This document shows, in pieces, positions 18,401-25,001 of a stretch of DNA of 64,000 nucleotides. The notes beneath the pieces were generated by a model. The model was not told where the DNA came from. It worked only from the letters and a program-made list of their open reading frames with translations, and searched no databases. The translations under genes and the position numbers were made by a program. The stretch spans positions 124,001 to 188,000 of the forward strand of contig CAVPTO010000003.1 of NCBI GenBank assembly GCA_963708675.1, read 5' to 3'. The DNA is from DATAXP01 sp963708675. GTDB lineage: Bacteria > Planctomycetota > Planctomycetia > Pirellulales > PNKZ01. Numbering within the stretch: the stretch's first letter is position 1; each line of letters opens with the position of its first letter.

Positions 18401-18915
18401 TCACGCTCGACAAACCGCCGGACGACCCCAATGCCCAGCCGATTCCCGGAGCCCTTCGCCCGAAGCCCACCGAAACGACCGACCCGTCGCAGTTCAATAA
18501 CTTGCTGGCCGAGGTTGCTCCGCGCTTCACGCTTGAGGGCTCGGGGCACAAGGGTGTCGCCCTCTTGTCGAATTACCGAGGCCGCGATTGGGTTGTGCGC
18601 ACGCACCCAATCGATCGCAAGACACCGTGCATTCTACGAACGCATGTCGCGGTCCCCGAAGGGCAGAAGACCGAGCTAGTGATGGATGTCGCTTACGACA
18701 AAAGCGGCGATTGGAATCTTGTGGTTCGCGCCGATGGCGAAAAGCTGCTTTCCAAGATCATTGGACCGAAGTCGTCGCCGGGGGCGTGGTCGGAGGTTAA
18801 AGTCGACCTGTCACGCTTTGCGGGAAAGACGATCGAGCTTGAAGTGCTGAACGAAGCCAACGGCTGGTCGTATGAGTTCGCTTACTGGGGGCGCGTGGAG
18901 GTCGTGAGTCAATGA
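15454..18915 (+). CDS. Second PVC-type membrane-bound dehydrogenase, HEAT, cytochrome c, plus C-terminal beta domain
   Basis: The start is ATG 15454, with Shine-Dalgarno AAGGAA 8 nt upstream and only 4 bp after the esterase stop. The 1153-residue product has a signal peptide (ISCAFVALSTLCCWFAPAAFAQ). A PVC dehydrogenase propeller spans about 45-405 (VPPGFKVEVVANEPDILNP, EDTDGDGRADKFTIFAEG, LYILDWYDQYHCYQD). A HEAT-like helical region follows at about 410-840, then CGQCH at 867-871 with EVGPDITLNG. Unlike the first copy it continues ~150 residues past the cytochrome into a beta-rich module that looks like a ligand-binding jelly roll. The HEAT part has visibly lower GC than the rest of the gene. 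Confidence 0.93.
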   Translation: MHALRISCAFVALSTLCCWFAPAAFAQEKPQLPHAYSEPPGPPISADEAAAKMTVPPGFKVEVVANEPDILNPVAMTFDERGRIWITESVEYPRHEAGPGRDRIKILEDTDGDGRADKFTIFAEGLNIPSGIAVGAGGVWVGNAPDILFMQDTDGDDRADKTEVVVTGFGRADTHEGPNSLTWGPDGWLYGLNGVFNPTHIEYRGKTYDFTCAMWRIHPRTRDFEVFCQGTSNPWGIAFNNDGEAFVSACVIDHLWHLVETGYYHRQAGAYPPFTWKIESIVDHKHQKAAYCGIHWFDSDAYPPEYREKLYMGNIHGNAINCDRLERNGSTYRGHAEPDFLQANDVWFMPVVQKTGPDGCLYILDWYDQYHCYQDARRVPEALDRSKGRLYRVRYNDTPRAPKFDLTMERDDKLIERLKSSNIFFRDIAQRLLWERKDSYTMKRLEALALDKSMPRKTRMHALWARLGCGPLDQSFHTAVYLDPDSSFQAWSLRALGNQGQRDGYALQHVASIAVQEFRPSEPPALLQAAITAGKLEVGAATNLLEIASNCGDDPLISHIVWNNLEPLIEEKSREIVIHLSGIGPTKSPALQSLTPLILERMLASKDLPASDVGHLIDNLAPESGPNKTLAKCFAMISARIRNGELSPAQCDLLRPELEPALDMAMKRSSCSEECTEAGWLAGLLRLPAGIEWLRVMSGPKSPSLDMRLEAFTVSVVIQDEESAVVAQSLLVEPKATVQNRRDILDALGRVESTKVGEMIVGAYDQLPIDVKPQAIELLTQRPAWASALLAAISSKSIPADAVNLNQVRRLAASKDENVAKQVTAIWGNVRNDRNPARDQVIVQMRRYLREHPGDARHGQELYGKLCGQCHKIHGQGQEVGPDITLNGRASFDQLLSNVFDPSLVIGNAYQARIVITDDGRTLTGLVVEDSPQRVVLKVQGGKLETIARDHIDEMETSKLSLMPEGVEKQYKPEELADLFAFLTLDKPPDDPNAQPIPGALRPKPTETTDPSQFNNLLAEVAPRFTLEGSGHKGVALLSNYRGRDWVVRTHPIDRKTPCILRTHVAVPEGQKTELVMDVAYDKSGDWNLVVRADGEKLLSKIIGPKSSPGAWSEVKVDLSRFAGKTIELEVLNEANGWSYEFAYWGRVEVVSQ

Positions 18916-18992
18916 TTCGCATCGCACGCGCTGTTGCAGCAAGCAGTCCAAAACATTGATGAATCTGAAATACTCGATGAGGAGAAGCGTTT

Positions 18993-19928
18993 ATGGATTT
19001 ACGTTGGCAGGTGATGTTGATGGTTGTTTTGGGATTGAGTGCGTGCATGGTTGAAGCGGCCGATCCACCGAAGAAGGCGGCGCCTCCGAAGCGGGTGATG
19101 CCCGAGATGCCCGAGCCGATGTTGCTTTGGCCCAGCGGCGCTCCCGGCGCGGTCGGCGGCGAAGATCTCGACAAGCCGGCGATATGGGTTTACCTGGCCC
19201 CGAAAGAAAAGGCCAACGGAACGGCCGTCGTCATCTGTCCCGGCGGTGGGTATGGCCATCTCGCTTACGGACACGAAGGGAAAGAAGTTGCCGACTTGCT
19301 GAACTCGTATGGCGTGTCGGCGTTCGTACTGCGATACCGCCTCGCTCCGCGTTATGGGCAACCGAACCCGATGCTCGACGTGCAACGAGCGCTGCGAATG
19401 GTGCGAGCCAATGCGTCGAAGTGGAACATCGACCCGAAGCGCATCGGCATCATGGGCTTCAGCGCCGGCGGACATTTGGCCTCGACCGCGGCGACACACT
19501 TCGATGCGGGCAAGACCGAGTCATCCGACCCGATCGATCAGGTGAGTTGTCGGCCGGACTTCGCGATCCTCTGCTATGGCGTGATCGCGATGGGCACAGA
19601 GTTCACGCACAAGGGGTCGGAGAAGAATCTGCTCGGTGAGAATCCGGACCCGAAGCTCGTCGAGTTCTACGCGAATCACAAGCACGTGACGTCCGAGACG
19701 CCGCCGACGTTCCTGTTCCAGACGACGGCCGACGCCGCGGTGCAGGCGGAGAACAGCGTGTTGTTCTATCTCGCGCTACGCAAGGCGAAGGTGCCGTGCG
19801 AGATGCACATTTACGAGACCGGCAAGCACGGCGTTGGGCTGGCGACGGATGATCCGATCGTTGGCACGTGGTCGGATCGCCTGATCGATTGGATGCGCGT
19901 GCATCAGTTGATCGCCGCGAAATCGTAA
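18993..19928 (+). CDS. Secreted alpha/beta hydrolase, BD-FAE/acetylesterase type
   Basis: This 311-residue esterase has a signal peptide (VMLMVVLGLSACMVEAA). The compact alpha/beta-hydrolase domain has the oxyanion-hole motif VICPGGGYGHLAYGHEG, the nucleophile elbow GFSAGGH with Ser at about 157, and a C-terminal catalytic His in YETGKHGVG. Relatives remove acetyl or feruloyl groups from xylan and similar polymers. ATG 18993 has a GAGGAG ribosome site at good spacing. It ends the co-directional run of dehydrogenase-cytochromes and esterases and is probably part of that unit (77-bp gap). Confidence 0.9.
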   Translation: MDLRWQVMLMVVLGLSACMVEAADPPKKAAPPKRVMPEMPEPMLLWPSGAPGAVGGEDLDKPAIWVYLAPKEKANGTAVVICPGGGYGHLAYGHEGKEVADLLNSYGVSAFVLRYRLAPRYGQPNPMLDVQRALRMVRANASKWNIDPKRIGIMGFSAGGHLASTAATHFDAGKTESSDPIDQVSCRPDFAILCYGVIAMGTEFTHKGSEKNLLGENPDPKLVEFYANHKHVTSETPPTFLFQTTADAAVQAENSVLFYLALRKAKVPCEMHIYETGKHGVGLATDDPIVGTWSDRLIDWMRVHQLIAAKS

Positions 19929-19962
19929 TCGACGTTGATGGATTTTGCGATTGCGATTCAAA

Positions 19963-20097
19963 CCCTTCTCCCTTCGGGAGAAGGTGCCGCGAAGCGGCGG
20001 ATGAGGGCGGGTTGAACTGTGAGCTGGCCTCAATCACGGCTCGACCCGCCCTCACCCGGCGGCTGCGCCACCACCCTCTCCCGAAGGGAGAGGGGTT
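19963..20097. repeat. REP-like element, family A copy 1
   Basis: The element begins with cttctcccttcgggagaagg (hairpin 1), then a ggatgagggcggg core, a ~35-bp centre, an inverted cccgccctcaccc core and a final ctctcccgaagggagag hairpin. Full or partial copies with the same order occur at 39096-39253, 43971-44018, 47096-47256 and 52047-52177. Here it fills the gap between convergent genes, so it may also block read-through. Confidence 0.88.
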
Positions 20098-20130
20098 CGT
20101 TATGTCGCTTGCGACGCGATTATCAATAGT

Positions 20131-20547
20131 TCAGCGCGGCGGAAGCGATTGCAGATACGCGGCGACGGCGATGGCGTCGTCGTGCGTCATGCGAAACGGC
20201 GGCATCGGGTTGCGAGCGTGCTCGCCGCTGGGCGAAATGCCGGTTTCGAGGAAGTGCGCCAAGTCGTCGGCCGACCAACCACCGGGGAGTCCGGCGATCA
20301 TCGGCGCTTGCGGAGCCCACGACTGATTCGCGTAGGGCGAGGCCACGGGCATCGGCGCCCCTTGCAGCACGCGGGCCTCAATCATCGCGCCCTGGTCGTT
20401 GCGAGGCGTGTGGCATTGCACGCACATCGCGACGTCGTGAACTAGATACTTACCACGTTCGACGTCGGGACTGGAAGGCTTGGCGGCCGCGATCGCAATC
20501 ACCGCCACAAGAAACAACGAGCTCAGCAGAAGAACCTTTCGCCGCAT
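20131..20547 (-). CDS. Small c-type cytochrome
   Basis: This 138-residue protein starts at ATG 20547, preceded by GAGG at usable spacing; longer frames upstream have no such site. It has a signal peptide or anchor (KVLLLSSLFLVAVIAIAAA) and one heme motif CVQCH (about 42-46). A likely distal Met lies in MPPFRMTHDDAIAVAAYLQSL at the C-terminus. It would be a periplasmic single-heme electron carrier. It is encoded opposite to the PVC dehydrogenase cluster and converges with it, making it a candidate electron acceptor for those enzymes (inference). Confidence 0.88.
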   Translation of the reverse strand: MRRKVLLLSSLFLVAVIAIAAAKPSSPDVERGKYLVHDVAMCVQCHTPRNDQGAMIEARVLQGAPMPVASPYANQSWAPQAPMIAGLPGGWSADDLAHFLETGISPSGEHARNPMPPFRMTHDDAIAVAAYLQSLPPR

Positions 20548-20671
20548 GGAGCACCTCAACGCATTCGACAGCGACGGCGTCTGGCCATCGCTCACGGCGC
20601 TACCTTACTGCATGCGCGGGCGACCGTCGAGCGGCGCTTCAATCGTCCCACCGAAAGCGGGGCCGGCAGCA

Positions 20672-21631
20672 TTACTTGAACTGATAGTTCGGATTCGACT
20701 GGTCGAAGTCGAGGTCCGTGAAGCCGTTGTTCAGCTTCAGGTTCAAGTAGGTGTACTCTTCGAGCAACTGCGGAGGGCCACCTGCTTCGAGCGGCCATTC
20801 GTAGGACTCGAATCGCACGGGCAGCTCGAGCTCGTTGTCGATGTAGACGCGAGCGATGTGGAACAGGAAGTCCTTGCGGGCCGTGGGGTGAACCACCTGC
20901 AGGCAGGTGCAGTCGCGGCCGTTGATCTTCGCGTTCGGGATTGTCTTCACTTCGCACTCGCCGAATTGCATGTCGTGCTCGCCGACTTCGATCAGTCGGA
21001 TGGCCATATGACGGATGCCGAGTTCGGTGATCGGGTGACGATTGCCCGCCATAGCGAACGAGCCCAGCGGGTCGAGCGAGATGGTGCCGATCAGCTTGTG
21101 CCGCAAGCCGTTGGGATGGCCGAGCAGATTGCCGTTGTTCTGGCCCGAGACCCACAGGCATTCTTGCCCCTTCACTTTCGCGGGTCCGAGGAAGTAGAGA
21201 TAAACGCTCATCGGCTTGTGACGCACCTTGACGAACATGTACTCGTGTTCGTTTAGCGTGCCGTCGATACGCTCGCGCTTGACGAGCGTGGCTGTGTAAT
21301 CCTGAATCTGGTCCATCGCGAGAACTTGCTCGCGAGCCCATTTGATCGCCGGCACCAGCGGATGCTGGCCTTCGACCGGGGCGAGGACTTGCGTCAGATC
21401 GCGAGGCGCTCGGACTGCGGCCGCTTCGGCATGCTGTGTTCGCACAACACGGGGGTCTTGGATGACGCGACGCGGATCGTTCAGCGGAGCTTGTTGCGGC
21501 GCGACGAACTGCGCCGTCGGTTGTGGCGACTGCGCCTCGACAACCATCGCGTCGGCCAAGAGATAGACGCCGGCCAACCCGGTCAGAACTCTGCTCCAAC
21601 GCTTCCAAACCGCGCTCGAAAAAGTCGTCAT
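20672..21631 (-). CDS. DUF1571 family exported protein
   Basis: This 319-residue protein starts at ATG 21631, chosen for the GGAG site 6-9 nt upstream; the longer frame from 21685 adds basic residues only. The signal peptide (VLTGLAGVYLLADAMVVEAQ) is followed by a Pro/Gln-rich stretch. A conserved domain follows (about 90-319) with IQDYTATLVKRERIDG, VRHKPMSVYLYFLGP, KGQECLWVSGQNNG and ELPVRFESYEWP. I recognise this as the planctomycete DUF1571 family, whose shape suggests a LolA-like lipoprotein or lipid-carrier fold in the periplasm. No catalytic residues are apparent and the biochemical role is unknown. Confidence 0.87.
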   Translation of the reverse strand: MTTFSSAVWKRWSRVLTGLAGVYLLADAMVVEAQSPQPTAQFVAPQQAPLNDPRRVIQDPRVVRTQHAEAAAVRAPRDLTQVLAPVEGQHPLVPAIKWAREQVLAMDQIQDYTATLVKRERIDGTLNEHEYMFVKVRHKPMSVYLYFLGPAKVKGQECLWVSGQNNGNLLGHPNGLRHKLIGTISLDPLGSFAMAGNRHPITELGIRHMAIRLIEVGEHDMQFGECEVKTIPNAKINGRDCTCLQVVHPTARKDFLFHIARVYIDNELELPVRFESYEWPLEAGGPPQLLEEYTYLNLKLNNGFTDLDFDQSNPNYQFK

Positions 21632-21880
21632 ACGTTCTCCGACGGGGCGAGCCGTCGCTCTTCCGTGTCCGCAAACTGACCGCACATCGCCGATCTTACC
21701 GACCTCGGCGAAATCCCGAAACGGCAGTCCAGCGCATTGCTAAGTATCGCCATAATTTATGGCGGAATTTACAATGCAGGGGTCCGAGGCAAAATGTCCC
21801 GTCGAGGGCGATTGCATGCCCCTTGGCAAAGTGTCATTCGACCAGTCTAGTCCATCAACGCATTTCGCGGGAGTCGCCTT

Positions 21881-22540
21881 GTGGCCGGACCTTTGAAGTT
21901 GGAAACTGTGGTGTCCGCTCCGTTCCAGGAGAACACTTACATTGCACACCTGGCCGACCGTTCGGACTGCCTGATCATCGACCCCGGGTTCGACGTCGAG
22001 AGCATTGCTAGCTATCTCGCCGAACATCGCCTCACACCGTCGGCGATCCTCAACACGCACGGGCACGCCGACCACATTGCGGGCAACGGGCCGCTCAAAC
22101 GGCAATGGCCCAACTGCCCGATCGCCATCGGTCGCCGCGACGCCCCGAAGCTCACCGATCGACGGCTGAACCTTTCGGCCAGTTACGGGCTCGGCGTCGT
22201 CAGTCCCGAGGCCGACGAGTTGCTCGACGATGGGGCGAAATACTCGGCCGCCGGGTTTGACTTCGACGTGCACGAAATCCCCGGTCACTCGATCGGACAC
22301 GTCGTCTTCGTATGGCGTGCGGCGCAGCCGAACGTGGTTTTTGGTGGTGATGTGCTCTTCGCGGGAAGCATCGGGCGGACCGACTTTCCCGACGGCAGCT
22401 TCGAGGATTTGGCCGCCGGCATCGAGCGGCATCTGTTCACGCTGCCCGACGATACGATTGTGTACTCGGGGCACGGCCCGATCACGACCGTCGGCGAAGA
22501 GCGACGCACGAACCCGTTCGTGGGCGAAGGGGCACGATAG
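21881..22540 (+). CDS. MBL-fold metallo-hydrolase (glyoxalase II-like)
   Basis: This 219-residue protein starts at GTG 21881 with a GGGAG site. The metallo-beta-lactamase fold has THGHADHIAG (HxHxDH), a third His in IPGHSIGH, the metal-bridging Asp in VVFGGDVLFAGSIGRTDFP and the last His in YSGHGP. The GRTDFPDGS segment is characteristic of the glyoxalase-II-like 'YcbL' group of cytoplasmic thioester hydrolases, usually with unassigned physiological substrates. There is no signal peptide. It stands alone, convergent with the histidine kinase gene. Confidence 0.92.
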   Translation: MAGPLKLETVVSAPFQENTYIAHLADRSDCLIIDPGFDVESIASYLAEHRLTPSAILNTHGHADHIAGNGPLKRQWPNCPIAIGRRDAPKLTDRRLNLSASYGLGVVSPEADELLDDGAKYSAAGFDFDVHEIPGHSIGHVVFVWRAAQPNVVFGGDVLFAGSIGRTDFPDGSFEDLAAGIERHLFTLPDDTIVYSGHGPITTVGEERRTNPFVGEGAR

Positions 22541-22554
22541 TTTAGCCGGCAGTG

Positions 22555-22621
22555 GGTTAGCCGCGACGCCCCAGCGGAGCGCTCGACACGTGCCAACCCG
22601 ACAAGCGCTCCGCGGCTAACC
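22555..22621. repeat. Palindromic 'ttagccgcg' repeat, family B copy 1
   Basis: Outer arms ggttagccgcg (22555-22565) and cgcggctaacc (22611-22621) enclose agcggagcgct and aagcgctccgc inner arms. It is related to 27049-27097 and 34321-34372. It lies between the convergent MBL-fold and histidine kinase genes, where it could form a hairpin at the 3' end of either transcript. Confidence 0.82.
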
Positions 22622-22628
22622 AAGAATG

Positions 22629-24353
22629 TTACCCCCGCGTCTCCATCCCAACGCGCGCGTCGAGATTGCCCATGGGTCGCGCTGCCTCGGCGATCACGGC
22701 GGGAAACTCGGCGATGAACTGACTGCCGCGCCCGACTTCGCTCTCGACGCGAAGGCGGCCGCCATGCTCTTTCAAAATCTTCTGACTCACCGGCAGCCCG
22801 AGGCCCGTGCCGCGGCCGCCCTTGGTCGACGAGAACAACGTGAAGATGCTCTCCAGCTTGTCGGGCGCAATGCCCGAGCCGTTATCTTCGATCGTCACGC
22901 GCGCCATCATCGTCGTGCGGTCAAGCTCGGCCGAAACCTCGACGCGGCCGGCGTGATTCTCCTTCTCGCAACTCGCGGGGTCACAAGCGTCGATGGCGTT
23001 CGTAACGAGGTTGAGAATCGCGCGGTGCATTCCTTCGGGATCGAACGTCAGCATCGGCAGCGCGAGAATTGGTTTGGCGACCAGCTCGACATTGCGATCG
23101 TGCGCACGCACCTGCATCAGTTCCGTCACTTCGCCGACGACGCGCGCGAGATCCGACGGCATCAGCTCCGGCTCGCGTTCCTTGCTAAACGTGAGCATGT
23201 CCATCACGAGGTTCGAAATGCGATCCTGATTCTTCTCGACGAACTGCCAACCTTTGCCGACCATGTTTTCGTCGTGATGGGCGAGCCCTTCCTTGATCAG
23301 GTAGCTGCCACCGCGGATGCCTTGCAAAATGTTTTTGATGTGATGCGACAGCGAGGCGATCGTCTGCCCGACGGCCGCGAGTCGCTCGGCCTGCACCATT
23401 GCCGAGTAATAGCGCGTGTCTTCGACCGCGAGGGCCGCCTGATGAGCGATCGCGATCATCAACTTCAAATGTTCTTCGGAAAACTTCGAACTCGTGCCCT
23501 GCTGCGGCGAAACCGAGGTGTCGATGTAAATGACGCCGACCGTGTGATAACGCCCTTGCATTGGCACGCAGATGGCTTCGCGAACGCCGAGGTTCAGGAT
23601 GCTTCCCGCCGGGTTCCAGCGCGAATCGTCCTGGGCGTCGCTCGTCAGCACGCCTTCGTTGTGCGCCGCGACGTAATCGAGAATCGTCTTGCTGATCGAG
23701 ATTTTGTCGTCCCCCTTCACGCCTTCACGAGTGCGCCTCACTCGCGGCTCGACACGCTCGGTCTCGGGGTTCACAAGCATGATCACGCCGCGATCGGCCT
23801 CGACCCACTCGAAGATCAACTGCATGATGCGATCGAGCAACTGATCGATGTCGAGCGTGTGACTGACGGCCAAGGCCGTGCGATACATGACCTGCAGATT
23901 GCTGCGCGCTCGCGCCAGCCACGGGCTTTGGTTGAGGTCGGAGTTCATGTCGAACAGCCGACTGCCTTCTTCTTGCGTGATCGTGCGCACGATGCGCGAA
24001 CGATCGTCGATGTGCTTCGGCGAAACGATATTGACCTGGTCTTCGAGCTTGTTGCTCGAACCTTCGGTCACGCCGGTAAAGAGCATCTGCGTGCCGCCGA
24101 GCTGCAACTCGTCGCCGCTGCTCAGGACGTGCGAATCGATACGACGTCCGTTGACGTACGTGCCGTTGCTGCTCGATTGATCGACGACCGTGCAGTTGAC
24201 GCCTTCGCGACGCAGAATGGCATGGCGACGCGACACCTCGTGGTCGTGCAATTGCACTACGTTCGACGCATCGCGGCCGACCGTGGTCGCACCTTCAGCG
24301 AGCTCGAAGCGCAGTCCTTGATCGTTGCCTCGAAAGACAAACAGCGAGGGCAC
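22629..24353 (-). CDS. FHA-GAF-histidine kinase
   Basis: This 574-residue soluble kinase has an N-terminal FHA domain (about 1-95; TTVGRDASNVVQLHDHEVSR, SSSNGTYVNGRRI) that should bind phosphothreonine. A GAF domain follows at about 155-325 (RTALAVSHTLDIDQLLDRIM). The kinase core has the H-box ASLSHHIKNILQGI (H at about 350), the N-box NLVTNAIDACDP, G1 IEDNGSGIAP and G2 GGRGTGLGLPV. There is no membrane segment. It lies 88 bp downstream of a receiver-domain gene on the same strand, so they form a probable pair. The FHA domain suggests it receives input from Ser/Thr kinases, which are abundant in planctomycetes. Confidence 0.94.
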   Translation of the reverse strand: MPSLFVFRGNDQGLRFELAEGATTVGRDASNVVQLHDHEVSRRHAILRREGVNCTVVDQSSSNGTYVNGRRIDSHVLSSGDELQLGGTQMLFTGVTEGSSNKLEDQVNIVSPKHIDDRSRIVRTITQEEGSRLFDMNSDLNQSPWLARARSNLQVMYRTALAVSHTLDIDQLLDRIMQLIFEWVEADRGVIMLVNPETERVEPRVRRTREGVKGDDKISISKTILDYVAAHNEGVLTSDAQDDSRWNPAGSILNLGVREAICVPMQGRYHTVGVIYIDTSVSPQQGTSSKFSEEHLKLMIAIAHQAALAVEDTRYYSAMVQAERLAAVGQTIASLSHHIKNILQGIRGGSYLIKEGLAHHDENMVGKGWQFVEKNQDRISNLVMDMLTFSKEREPELMPSDLARVVGEVTELMQVRAHDRNVELVAKPILALPMLTFDPEGMHRAILNLVTNAIDACDPASCEKENHAGRVEVSAELDRTTMMARVTIEDNGSGIAPDKLESIFTLFSSTKGGRGTGLGLPVSQKILKEHGGRLRVESEVGRGSQFIAEFPAVIAEAARPMGNLDARVGMETRG

Positions 24354-24383
24354 GAATCAACTCCCCCCAAGATAAGCGCGGGC

Positions 24384-24411
24384 TAAAGCCCAGGGCCTGC
24401 CGGCCCTGCGT
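24384..24411. repeat. Short palindrome 'gcccagggcctgccggccctg', family C copy 1
   Basis: A GC-only hairpin (cagggcc / ggccctg) lies in the 88-bp gap between the receiver and kinase genes. It is almost identical to the copy at 38893-38919. It may tune expression between the two genes. Confidence 0.65.
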
Positions 24412-24441
24412 CGTAAGCGCTCTAGACCCTCTGAGCGCTTC

Positions 24442-24768
24442 TCAAGCCGCTGCCAGCAACGATTCGATTTTATGAACCAGCGGCGCATAGTGATAGGGCT
24501 TGCGGACCATCACGGCTCGATCCACCGACGCGTCGCCGCAGTTGACGACGGCCGCCAACTGAGCAGCCTGCATCGATTCCCCATCCCGCGTCCCAACATC
24601 GACGACGACGCACTCGGGATGGTGCTCCTCGGCGAGCTTGAGCCCTTCATCGACACTACGGGCCGCCAGCGGCTGGTAACCTCGCCACTGGAGCGCATGA
24701 CACAGCACTTCGCGGGTTTCGTCTAAGGAATCGACGACGAGCACTCTCAGTTGCGACTTTTTCGGCAT
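24442..24768 (-). CDS. Stand-alone receiver (response-regulator-like) protein, divergent
   Basis: This 108-residue protein has a single CheY-like domain: an acidic cluster in LRVLVVDSLDETREVL, the phosphoacceptor position in CVVVDVGTRDGES (Asp about 57), and the conserved Lys in MVRKPYHYAPLVHKI. It is shorter than a usual ~120-residue receiver, and the beta4-alpha4 region is reduced. No clear Thr/Ser switch residue is seen between Asp 57 and the Lys. There is no output domain. It is encoded just upstream of the FHA-GAF histidine kinase and is its likely partner or a phosphate sink. Confidence 0.82.
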   Translation of the reverse strand: MPKKSQLRVLVVDSLDETREVLCHALQWRGYQPLAARSVDEGLKLAEEHHPECVVVDVGTRDGESMQAAQLAAVVNCGDASVDRAVMVRKPYHYAPLVHKIESLLAAA

Positions 24769-25001
24769 GGGAGCTATGGCTACCTGCGGGGGTCGGCGGG
24801 GCGGGAAGTCGCAAGAGGTTATCGGCCTGCGGAAACCATGTCAAAGGCAGATTGTTGCTTGACGCCTTTGTCGCAACAGCTGAAAATTCAACAGCTTGCG
24901 TGCTCTGGCGGGTCCGCTGGCACGCCCCGCGTCGCACCGATCGCCCGCCGCTTGTCGCCCCACATTTCGATCACCGTTTTGCTTTCGCTGTAGGTGTTTT
25001 C

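Noticed and set aside
19963..20097. Intrinsic terminator between convergent genes
   Set aside because: Hairpins are strong but have no U-run, and the same sequence recurs in and before genes, so it is better described as a REP-like repeat.
22626..24386. Long plus-strand frame opposite the histidine kinase
   Set aside because: The minus strand carries clear FHA, GAF and kinase motifs; the plus-strand product is compositionally biased with no domains.
24852..25001. N-terminal extension of the M28 peptidase
   Set aside because: The extension is His/Arg/Pro-rich and precedes a normal signal peptide whose ATG has a ribosome site.
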